28,695 bases of DNA from a virus. The stretch is from positions 1 through 28,695 of the IMG/VR virus record IMGVR_UViG_3300028925_005788. One strand, 5' to 3'. Position numbers and translations under genes: made by a program. The notes under the pieces are model-generated. The model made no database searches, was not told where the DNA came from, and worked only from the letters and a program-made list of their open reading frames with translations. Shown one piece after another: positions 15,558-21,395 of this stretch (positions are counted from its first letter, which is position 1; each line of letters opens with the position of its first letter).

Positions 15558-16997
15558 ATGGCAAGAAATGGGTCAGGAACATATAGTTTACCGGAGGATG
15601 CGTTTGTATTCGATACGGTCATTGATCAGGGAGAGGTCAATAGCAACTTTTCAGACATCGCCGCAGAGATAACTAACTCGGTTGACAAAGACGGGCAGAC
15701 TCAGATTACAGGAATCCTTAAACATAGCGTTACGGTCGGGCAGACCGCCAACACTGGCTCTGCTCAAGGTGGCAACGTAATTTCTACAGAGTTTTATGAA
15801 ATTGCCGTCGTAGGATCGACAGGTGACGCTGTGACTTTGCCGTCGGCAGTAGCTGGTTTGTGCGTTACCATTGTCAACAACGGTGCTAATGCCGCAGATG
15901 TTTTTCCTTCGAGTGGCGATAAGATTGATGGTGGTTCGGCTAACGCGGCGATCTCATTGGCTTCTGGCGAGAACGGGATCTTCTGGTGTCAAGACGGAAC
16001 CGACTGGGATATGATCCTGTCTTCCGAAACAATTTTTTCTGGAAAAACTTTTGACTTGGATGCCAACACTCTCACCGGAACATTGGCGGAGTTTAACACC
16101 GCGCTTCAGAGTGCGAGTTTTTGTTCTCTCGCTGGATCGGAAACGCTGACAAATAAAACTTTAACGGCTCCAGTTTTAAATGATCCTACTTTTGATGTAG
16201 CAGTAAATGTGACGGCAGACGCAGGTTCAGCGCAGGGGGGCGGGGCTATTACCGCCACCTTTGTCGAAATTTCAACGGTTGGGACAACTGGGGATTCAGT
16301 AACATTACCCACGGCAGCAGCAGGTAAATTGGTTTTTATAGCCAACAACGGGGCTAATTCGGCTGACGTATTTCCTGCTTCTGGGGATAAAATTGATGGG
16401 GGGTCAGTCAACGTAGCCCTAGCTCTGGACGCTGGAGCAAACAGGATATACATATGCCAAGACGGGACTGACTGGGATACTATTGGTGGTGGTGCAACTG
16501 AACTGAGCGATGACACAAGCCCCCAGCTTTCAGGAATGTTAGATGTTAACGGTCAGGCATTGGGAGATGGCACTTTAGAGCTTCTAAAATTCTCTGAAAC
16601 TGGGAGTGCTATTAATGAGTTTACGATAGCTAATGCAGCCTCTGGAAGTGGCCCCACTCTTTCAGCTACTGGTGATGGAACAAATGTAGATATAAATATA
16701 GCCCCAAAAGGGACAGGCGATGTTGTTTTAGCTGGAGACACTGTCAAGGTAGGTGATAGCGGGGCAGCGGCAACCTTAACTTCTAACGGTGCAGGCGTTC
16801 TTACTGTGACAACTGGCGGAGCAACAGATTTGGTCTTGAATACAAATTCAGGAACTAATTCAGGCAGTATAACTATTACCGATGCTGCCAATGGAACAAT
16901 TACTATAGCCTGTAATGGTACAGGAATTATAGATTTGCAATCAACAATGAATCCTTCTTTGACAAGTACAGGCAAAGCCTTAATACTAGGATTTTAA
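15558..16997 (+). CDS. Tail fibre protein with duplicated module
   Basis: A 479-residue beta-rich protein, Gly/Thr/Ala/Asp-rich, preceded by an AGGAG site. Residues 1-60 should attach to the tail. Two copies of an 85-residue module occur at 67-151 and 223-307; both contain GSAQGG, VTLP, NNGAN(A/S)ADVFP(S/A)SGDKIDGGS and end at CQDGTDWD. Between them is LAGSETLTNKTLTAPVLNDP (191-210), a linker very common in phage fibres. The C-terminal third has short repeated strands (SGSITITDAANGTITIACNGTG), like trimeric shaft repeats. The DNA becomes more AT-rich from about 16520, so the distal part may have a different origin. Confidence 0.8.
   Translation: MARNGSGTYSLPEDAFVFDTVIDQGEVNSNFSDIAAEITNSVDKDGQTQITGILKHSVTVGQTANTGSAQGGNVISTEFYEIAVVGSTGDAVTLPSAVAGLCVTIVNNGANAADVFPSSGDKIDGGSANAAISLASGENGIFWCQDGTDWDMILSSETIFSGKTFDLDANTLTGTLAEFNTALQSASFCSLAGSETLTNKTLTAPVLNDPTFDVAVNVTADAGSAQGGGAITATFVEISTVGTTGDSVTLPTAAAGKLVFIANNGANSADVFPASGDKIDGGSVNVALALDAGANRIYICQDGTDWDTIGGGATELSDDTSPQLSGMLDVNGQALGDGTLELLKFSETGSAINEFTIANAASGSGPTLSATGDGTNVDINIAPKGTGDVVLAGDTVKVGDSGAAATLTSNGAGVLTVTTGGATDLVLNTNSGTNSGSITITDAANGTITIACNGTGIIDLQSTMNPSLTSTGKALILGF
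15756..16478 (+). repeat. Duplicated 255-base module in fibre gene
   Basis: Bases 15756-16010 and 16224-16478 encode two 85-residue copies in the same frame with identical internal spacing of the VTLP, DVFP, SGDKIDGGS and CQDGTDWD blocks. The DNA is diverged at third positions, so the duplication is old. Confidence 0.8.
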
Positions 16998-17010
16998 TTA
17001 GGAGAACAAA

Positions 17011-17340
17011 ATGGCATCAGAACTGGTAAAGGTAGCATTACACGCCACTTGTAGTAACTCAGAGGTAAAGCTGATTGACGGGGCTAGTGGACACACTTAC
17101 ACTATTTTATCTATTACTATGTGCGAAACAGCAGCAGCAGCAGAAACTTTTGACCTTTACGTCGATAACGATGATGGTGGCACTGATTTTTATATCTATA
17201 AGGCCCAACCATTAGGAGCCAATCAAACATTTGAGCATACTGGTAGAATTGTGCTTGAGGGAACCGACATGCTTGGGTTTATCACTGGTGGTGCGGCTGA
17301 CGTGGATGTTGTTGTCAGTTACTTAGATCAGACCCTATAG
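17011..17340 (+). CDS. Small virion-associated beta protein, unknown
   Basis: A 109-residue protein with a good AGGAG site nine bases before the ATG. The sequence is beta-rich and soluble: HTYTILSITMCETAAAAETFDLYVDNDDGG in the first half, GRIVLEGTDMLGFITGGAADVDVVVSYLDQ at the end. The layout looks like a compact jelly-roll-like domain, as in small virion decoration or fibre-associated proteins. It lies between the fibre and the C1q-like gene in the same operon. Nothing catalytic is visible and no named family is recognised; a virion role is inferred from location. Confidence 0.7.
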   Translation: MASELVKVALHATCSNSEVKLIDGASGHTYTILSITMCETAAAAETFDLYVDNDDGGTDFYIYKAQPLGANQTFEHTGRIVLEGTDMLGFITGGAADVDVVVSYLDQTL

Positions 17341-17352
17341 GAGCTATAAAGT

Positions 17353-17946
17353 ATGAGTGGAATAATAGGAAGTATAAACACAAGAGGCTCGGGTCTGGTT
17401 AATACAGGCTCGGCATCAGATGGTCAAATATTAACTGGAACCGGGGTAGGCTTACCGACTGGCTTTGAGGCACTTCCTGCTGGCGTTACCGATAATAAAT
17501 TTCTTGCTTGTCTAACTTCTGACCAAAACAACGTAACTGGAGATGGAACAGCTTGGCAGACAAGTTCAACAACAGCTTGGACAGAAAAATATGATACAGG
17601 TAGCGGATTTTCAAATGGGACTTTCACAGCCCCCACAACGGGAAAATATATATTATTTTTTCAGATGTATATATCAGGACTGTCTAGTGCGCATACAGAA
17701 AATAATTTTTATATTAACACATCTAATAGAAATTACTCTATAGGCCACGAAAATTTCGCTTACATCTATGTCGGAGCGAATTCTGCATTGAACAGGGGGC
17801 CATACACAGTAGTTGCTGATATGGATGCAGGGGATACTGCAACAGGGTATATTACTGCTTATAACGGTGCTAAGTCAGTAGATATAGAAGGCAATGGTAA
17901 CAGCAACTCAACTAGCTGCTATTTCGGAGGAGCATTGTTAGGATAA
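17353..17946 (+). CDS. Fibre-associated protein with C1q-like C-terminal domain
   Basis: A 197-residue protein. The N-terminal part contains ILTGTGVGLPTGFEALP (about 26-42), a short motif often joining phage tail appendage modules. Residues about 48-197 resemble a C1q/TNF-like jelly roll: GTFTAPTTGKYILFFQMYIS near residue 89 matches the conserved G-x-F-x-A-P-x-x-G-x-Y-x-F core, followed by alternating strands and a terminal CYFGGALLG strand. C1q domains form compact trimers used for ligand binding. Receptor binding at the fibre tip is inferred. The stop shares a base with the next ATG. The gene is AT-rich compared with the head genes. Confidence 0.65.
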   Translation: MSGIIGSINTRGSGLVNTGSASDGQILTGTGVGLPTGFEALPAGVTDNKFLACLTSDQNNVTGDGTAWQTSSTTAWTEKYDTGSGFSNGTFTAPTTGKYILFFQMYISGLSSAHTENNFYINTSNRNYSIGHENFAYIYVGANSALNRGPYTVVADMDAGDTATGYITAYNGAKSVDIEGNGNSNSTSCYFGGALLG

Positions 17947-18287
17947 TGAATTTAACTACAGAACAACTCAATATTTTAAATCACGTTGTTGTGGATGGAC
18001 AAGGGTGGGCTGACAATGCTGGTGAAAATAATATGCTGGCAAAGGTTGAAAAGTATCGACAGTCTTACCTCGATGCGCAGGGAGAGGGCTACCAAACTCG
18101 CAAGCAAAAAGAAGATGAAGTTGATCGGATACAAAAAGATGCTAGAGAAAATGTGTCTTATGCAATTAAAAGACAGCGAAGCTATCCATTCATAGGCGAC
18201 CAGCTAGATGCACTCTGGAAAGGTGGAGATGACGCAGCAGCTATGAAGGTAATTATAGACAAGGTTAAATCGGACAACCCAAAATGA
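17946..18287 (+). CDS. Fibre-linked small protein, unknown
   Basis: A 113-residue charged, helical protein. It starts MNLTTEQLNILNHVVV and ends with AIKRQRSYPFIGDQLDALWKGGDDAAA (about residues 76-102). The YPxIGDQLDALWK motif recurs in short proteins or protein ends beside phage tail-fibre genes, where a chaperone or attachment role has been suggested; that is not shown here. The start overlaps the C1q-like gene by one base and the stop overlaps the next microgene (ATGA), so all are in one coupled operon. Confidence 0.65.
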   Translation: MNLTTEQLNILNHVVVDGQGWADNAGENNMLAKVEKYRQSYLDAQGEGYQTRKQKEDEVDRIQKDARENVSYAIKRQRSYPFIGDQLDALWKGGDDAAAMKVIIDKVKSDNPK

Positions 18288-18361
18288 CTCAAGAAATACG
18301 CATCCCAGTATCTAAGTTTGTTCCAATTAACCGACCAAGCGAAGGGAACTACTATAAGTGA
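18284..18361 (+). CDS. 25-residue microgene bridging two genes
   Basis: ATG at 18284 overlaps the preceding stop as ATGA, and its TGA at 18359-18361 overlaps the next gene's GTG start as GTGA. The peptide is MTQEIRIPVSKFVPINRPSE plus GNYYK. Overlaps at both ends match the coupling seen throughout this operon and would let ribosomes pass from the 113-residue gene to the membrane protein. The peptide is soluble and has no known motif. It may be a functional small protein or simply a translational relay. Confidence 0.5.
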   Translation: MTQEIRIPVSKFVPINRPSEGNYYK

Positions 18362-18567
18362 TCCCAGATGTCAGGTTGGCTTTTTTTCAGGCGTTAATTG
18401 TTTTAGTCCCAACTTACATGGTCGCATTTTTAACAGACAAAATGGTCTGGACAATCCCAATGTTGGCGGCTTCAGGATTTATAGCATCAAGCATTAGAAA
18501 GGATGCTGTGGAGCGAAAAGTTGATGACGCTGAAGTTGCCCATCATCCTGAAATTGAAGATGGGTAA
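18358..18567 (+). CDS. Small two-pass membrane protein, holin-like
   Basis: A 69-residue protein with a GTG start supported by a GAAGGGA site about ten bases upstream and by the GTGA overlap. Two hydrophobic segments are visible, about residues 7-25 and 29-46, separated by a short polar turn (TDK), followed by a charged, soluble tail rich in Asp, Glu and His. Size and topology fit a class II holin, but two-pass small proteins have other uses and no lysis enzyme is adjacent. The endolysin is 10 kb downstream, next to another membrane-protein gene. Confidence 0.6.
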   Translation: MIPDVRLAFFQALIVLVPTYMVAFLTDKMVWTIPMLAASGFIASSIRKDAVERKVDDAEVAHHPEIEDG

Positions 18568-18581
18568 AAAAAAATTAAGCT

Positions 18582-18911
18582 ATGGAAAAAATTGTCGAGT
18601 ATGGCTGGGCGTTCATCAGTGCAGTTTTTTGGTTTTTTTTGCAAAGGCTGACAGCTAAACTCGATGATCTTGAAAAAAGCAAGGCAAGTGGTGATGATCT
18701 TTCTGGCATACGAAAAGGACTCGCGGCATTAGACAGACGAGTTGACGCAATTGACCATTCAACGCAATTGCGACTTGTTCCTAGAGACGAGGTAAAAAGC
18801 GATGTCACACTTCTTCATCAAAGATGCAACGACCTCTCTGAACGCCTCTGTCAAAAGGAAGACCGAATCAAAACTATTCGTGTAACTGAAAATGAAAAGA
18901 AAGTGAAATAA
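18582..18911 (+). CDS. Membrane-anchored coiled-coil protein
   Basis: A 109-residue protein with one hydrophobic segment at about residues 6-21 (EYGWAFISAVFWFFLQ) followed by a long charged coiled coil (AKLDDLEKSKAS and onwards). The topology fits XhlA-like or inner-membrane spanin-like proteins of phages. The ribosome site is weak and the start lies 14 bases after the preceding gene in an A-rich stretch. The next gene has the same design and starts two bases after this stop, so the pair may work together. The function is not shown by sequence. Confidence 0.6.
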   Translation: MEKIVEYGWAFISAVFWFFLQRLTAKLDDLEKSKASGDDLSGIRKGLAALDRRVDAIDHSTQLRLVPRDEVKSDVTLLHQRCNDLSERLCQKEDRIKTIRVTENEKKVK

Positions 18912-18912
18912 C

Positions 18913-19134
18913 ATGGACAATAAACTCAACGAATTATTTCTCACAGCGACAGGAATTATTTTGGGAATTTCAGCATTTATAACTCGTAGATTATTTCGGG
19001 GCGTTGATAAATGTGAGGCCCGAATAAGTGTTCTTGAAAAAAACTTGATTGACCGCGATTACCTAGAATCGCAACTCACCCCGATCCGACAGGACTTAAA
19101 TTTGATACTAAAGCATTTACTGGAAAAGAAGTAG
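18913..19134 (+). CDS. Second membrane-anchored coiled-coil protein
   Basis: A 73-residue protein, one hydrophobic segment at about residues 8-24 (LFLTATGIILGISAFIT), a basic turn (RRLFRGVDK) and a coiled coil to the end (ARISVLEKNLIDRDYLESQL). Its ATG begins two bases after the preceding stop; AAAGAAAG upstream is a modest ribosome site. It shares architecture with the preceding protein without obvious sequence identity. A spanin or hemolysin XhlA-like lysis accessory is possible. It is the last gene before a promoter, so it ends the structural transcript unit. Confidence 0.6.
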   Translation: MDNKLNELFLTATGIILGISAFITRRLFRGVDKCEARISVLEKNLIDRDYLESQLTPIRQDLNLILKHLLEKK

Positions 19135-19170
19135 TGCTGTAAGTAGCCATTTTTAAAGAGATTATAGTTG

Positions 19171-19198
19171 TTGACATTTCCCCCCATTTTGCTATTCT
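19171..19198 (+). promoter_or_regulatory. Sigma70-like promoter
   Basis: A perfect -35 TTGACA (19171-19176), a 16-base spacer and a -10 TATTCT (19193-19198) lie in the 114-base gap before the 82-residue gene, followed by an A/T-rich leader. It is the only such pairing I noticed in an intergenic gap and marks the change from virion genes to nucleic-acid genes. Confidence 0.7.
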
Positions 19199-19248
19199 AA
19201 GCAAAGAAATTGATTACATTTTTTTTAAACCTCACCAAGGAGAAAATC

Positions 19249-19497
19249 ATGAAAGCACAAAAGTATTACACCCTCGTAGGAACCTTCCAAAAAAATCCGT
19301 GGGAAATTATTTTCGGTGATTACGACCGAGAAGTCGTTGAAGATGAAAGAGCCGACATTAAAGACTACGGAACCGACTACACCAAATTTAAAATCATCAC
19401 CACCTCTGACGCACAAGCCGACATCGAATGGGCTGTTTCGGTTTTAAACGCGAAGCAATATTTGGGAAATACCACTAACGCTCTGACGAGTCCGTAA
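19249..19497 (+). CDS. 82-residue protein whose end is part of a ribozyme
   Basis: The ATG at 19249 is chosen over an in-frame codon at 19210 because AAGGAG at 19237-19242 is correctly placed. The protein is MKAQKYYTLVGTFQKNPWE onwards, acidic, with FGDYDREVVEDERAD near residues 23-37 and a KIITTSDAQADIEWAV segment near 47-62. No motif of known function is visible. It is the first gene after the promoter. The last eight codons (from 19477) also encode the 5' arm and core of a hammerhead ribozyme, and the TAA stop lies in that ribozyme's stem II loop, so the C-terminal NALTSP is constrained by RNA structure. Confidence 0.75.
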   Translation: MKAQKYYTLVGTFQKNPWEIIFGDYDREVVEDERADIKDYGTDYTKFKIITTSDAQADIEWAVSVLNAKQYLGNTTNALTSP

Positions 19498-19527
19498 GGA
19501 CGAAACTCCCTGCGGGGAGTCAGCGTT
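19477..19527 (+). ncRNA. Hammerhead ribozyme 1 (type I)
   Basis: All core positions match. Stem I is AACGCT (19477-19482) with AGCGTT (19522-19527). The core CUGACGA is 19483-19489. Stem II is G-UCC (19490-19493) with GGA-C (19498-19501) around a GUAA GNRA tetraloop. GAA is at 19502-19504. Stem III is ACUCCC (19505-19510) with GGGAGU (19515-19520), loop UGCG. The cleavage nucleotide is C19521 in a GUC triplet. Stem I is the open helix, which makes it type I. Cleavage after 19521 would leave the DUF932-family gene with a 35-base leader containing AGGAG. Confidence 0.93.
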
Positions 19528-19556
19528 TAAAATTAATCTAATCTCAGGAGATCCAA

Positions 19557-20615
19557 ATGAAAACAGCAAAAAGCATTATCGAACTCGCAACAGAAATCCA
19601 ACGCCAGAACGAATTGAAAAAAGACTTCATCGTCCCGACACAGGTCGCGGCAGTTGCGATCAATGGCGCACAGCAGATCCAGTTCAATGGCAACGTCTAC
19701 GACTTGACCGACCACGCACTCGCGCAGGTTGCTGACCGATTGAAGATCCCGAAACGATACCTCGATTATCTTCGCGCAGAGTTCCCTTCTCTGTTGGAAA
19801 ATAACATCAACGAACTTTTCAAAAAATTCCCCGAGCAAAGAATGATCCGCACCTTGGATGGTCAGGCCCGTGCATTTTTGTCTGACCGCTACCGACCGCT
19901 TGATAACGCTGAACTCGCCAACGCGGTTTTTCCTGCTCTGCAAAAAGCTGAAGCGAAGATCGTATCTTGTGAGATCACTCCGAAGAAACTTTACATCAAG
20001 GCGGTTCTGCCACAGATCTCCGCGCTGATACCCGGCGGTTCTCACTTAGGTGATGACAACTTAAATCCCGGTCTTACGATCAGTAACTCCGAGATTGGTA
20101 CAGGTGGCCTGACAGTTCTGCCAGCCTTGCATGATCCGAAGTGTACGAACCTCTGCACCTTTTCTTTCGCCAAATACAGCAAGTACCACTTAGGCGGCAA
20201 GGGCGCGACTGACGACCAGTACAACGTTTATACGACCGAGACAAAGCAACTCGCCGACGCTACGGTGTTCGCGCAACTGACCGACGTGGTCAAGGCAAGC
20301 ATGGGTGGTGAGGTGTTCCAGCAGATCGTTGATCATGTGAAGACGGCACGAGGCAACAAGGTCGCGCCCACACAGGTGACCAAGGTGATCGAAGTTGTCT
20401 CACAAACGCACGGTTTCAATGAGGACGAGAAGGGGTCTGTTCTGGCCCACCTGATCGAGCGTGGTGACCTTTCACAGTGGGGCGTATCTTCCGCTATCAC
20501 CCGAGCGGCAGAGGACGTTGCTGACTACGACAGAGCCTCTGAGCTTGAGACGATTGGTGGTCATGTTATCGAACTCCCTGCCAACCAGTGGCAGACCATA
20601 GCAAACGTCGCATAG
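19557..20615 (+). CDS. DUF932-family phage/plasmid protein
   Basis: A 352-residue protein with the family's hallmarks: YDLTDHALAQVADRLKIP (48-65), RAFLSDRYRPLDNAEL (105-120), a LYIKAVLP strand (145-152), GLTISNSEIGTGGLTVLPA (172-190) and a Cys-Thr-Asn segment (196-198). DUF932 proteins are common on phages and plasmids; their biochemical role is not established to my knowledge. AGGAG (19546-19550) precedes the ATG. Ribozyme 1 cleaves 35 bases upstream of the ATG and ribozyme 2 begins at the last base of the TAG stop. The gene could therefore be released as a separate 1136-nt RNA (19522-20657) with a 5'-hydroxyl and a 2',3'-cyclic phosphate end. Confidence 0.85.
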   Translation: MKTAKSIIELATEIQRQNELKKDFIVPTQVAAVAINGAQQIQFNGNVYDLTDHALAQVADRLKIPKRYLDYLRAEFPSLLENNINELFKKFPEQRMIRTLDGQARAFLSDRYRPLDNAELANAVFPALQKAEAKIVSCEITPKKLYIKAVLPQISALIPGGSHLGDDNLNPGLTISNSEIGTGGLTVLPALHDPKCTNLCTFSFAKYSKYHLGGKGATDDQYNVYTTETKQLADATVFAQLTDVVKASMGGEVFQQIVDHVKTARGNKVAPTQVTKVIEVVSQTHGFNEDEKGSVLAHLIERGDLSQWGVSSAITRAAEDVADYDRASELETIGGHVIELPANQWQTIANVA

Positions 20616-20662
20616 TCCTCTGAAGAGCGCGACACGAAACTCCCCTTCGGGGGAGTCAGGAC
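20615..20662 (+). ncRNA. Hammerhead ribozyme 2 (type I, very short stem II)
   Basis: Stem I is GTCCT (20615-20619) with AGGAC (20658-20662). The core CUGAAGA is 20620-20626. G20627-C20635 supplies the required first pair of stem II, around CGCGACA, in which only one further pair (G629-C633) is possible. GAA is 20636-20638. Stem III is ACUCCCC (20639-20645) with GGGGAGU (20650-20656), loop UUCG. Cleavage is after C20657 in a GUC triplet. All core bases fit; the weak stem II is the only caveat. Stem III and its flanks closely resemble ribozyme 1, suggesting common origin. Confidence 0.82.
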
Positions 20663-20684
20663 AATGGAAAAAAAGGAGAAAAAA

Positions 20685-20909
20685 ATGACGCACTTATACC
20701 ACGTTACATTTTCAAGAAAAATCACAATTTCAAGTGAGGAAGTCTTGACCGAAGAGGAGATAGCTGAGAAAGCTAAGAAAGATCTTTACACGTTTAATAA
20801 TGTCCCACAAAGTCACCTCGACAACACGGTTGTTTCTGTCAAGGCTTTTCTTAGAAGCTACCATCCTTCAGACTTAATTAAAGACTACGAAATCCAACAA
20901 ACTATTTAG
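20685..20909 (+). CDS. 74-residue protein, unknown
   Basis: The start at 20685 is preferred over an in-frame ATG at 20664, because AAGGAG (20673-20678) lies six bases upstream. The peptide MTHLYHVTFSRKITISSEEVL is followed by a charged helix (TEEEIAEKAKKDLYTF) and a polar C-terminus (YHPSDLIKDYEIQQTI). No family is recognised and no membrane segment is present. Ribozyme 2 would cut 27 bases before the ATG, leaving this gene with a short leader that carries only the ribosome site and the 3' arm of stem I. Confidence 0.65.
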   Translation: MTHLYHVTFSRKITISSEEVLTEEEIAEKAKKDLYTFNNVPQSHLDNTVVSVKAFLRSYHPSDLIKDYEIQQTI

Positions 20910-20917
20910 GAGATTTA

Positions 20918-21121
20918 ATGCAAACTTTAGAAGACAAGATTAGCATCGTCAATAGGTACATCAGGAACGGCATTAAAACGGGAGACATCCCGCTTCCTGA
21001 AGCCCTTACTCTCGACACGGCGTGGCGTGGTATCCAATGTGAACTGAAACAGCTTCAGCAGCATCCTAATATTACAAGGATACATACTTTAAATAACGCC
21101 TCGTTATTTAACACCAATTAG
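20918..21121 (+). CDS. 67-residue protein, unknown
   Basis: The gene starts eight bases after the preceding stop with an AGGAG site (20909-20913). The peptide is MQTLEDKISIVNRYIRNGI followed by a helical middle (ALTLDTAWRGIQCELKQLQQ, about residues 28-47) and a polar end. No motif of known function is seen. It is the last gene before the 274-base noncoding segment. The helical pattern suggests a small soluble protein, and it may be early-expressed because it lies downstream of the 19171 promoter. Confidence 0.6.
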   Translation: MQTLEDKISIVNRYIRNGIKTGDIPLPEALTLDTAWRGIQCELKQLQQHPNITRIHTLNNASLFNTN

Positions 21122-21395
21122 GCAACCGCTTTTAAAACCAATCGCTCTCAGCCAGCGACAAGCGGTCGGGGTGGTGAGGATGTACAGGGTGCTTTGCCGC
21201 TCCAGCCTTTCAGTTTCACAGTAACCACAGGGTGGATCCTCAAGACACCTGACTACTCGCGAGAGGTGGTCAATGCTGTGGATTCAATAGGGCTGGTGGT
21301 CTTTTGCGCTACAACGCATTAGATTGCTTATGGGGGTGAGAGGGAATACTTGGGCCTTCTCATTCCCTGCCTTAACTTTTTAAAGGAGTATAATA
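21122..21395 (+). ncRNA. Noncoding, structured RNA candidate
   Basis: This 274-base stretch has no convincing gene and many paired segments. Helix A: 21125-21131 (ACCGCTT) with 21160-21166 (AAGCGGT), enclosing helix B, 21142-21146 with 21154-21158. Helix C: 21175-21181 (TGAGGAT) with 21236-21242 (ATCCTCA). Helix D: CACCT 21246-21250 with AGGTG 21264-21268. Near the end, 21341-21347 (AGGGAAT) pairs with 21362-21368, and this competes with TGAGA 21337-21341 pairing to TCTCA 21358-21362. No known RNA class was recognised: no tRNA, tmRNA, RNase P or riboswitch signature was seen. Confidence 0.45.

Noticed and set aside
16106-16975. Two long minus-strand frames opposite the fibre gene
   Set aside because: Composition follows from the Gly/Thr/Ala-rich fibre codons read in reverse; no ribosome sites.
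19533-20045. 170-codon open frame on the minus strand opposite the DUF932-family gene
   Set aside because: It mirrors the plus-strand gene, has no ribosome site or family match, and no minus-strand promoter is evident.
21122-21395. tRNA, tmRNA or self-splicing intron in the noncoding segment
   Set aside because: No cloverleaf with a TTCRA loop, no tmRNA or group I core elements; kept only as a structured candidate.
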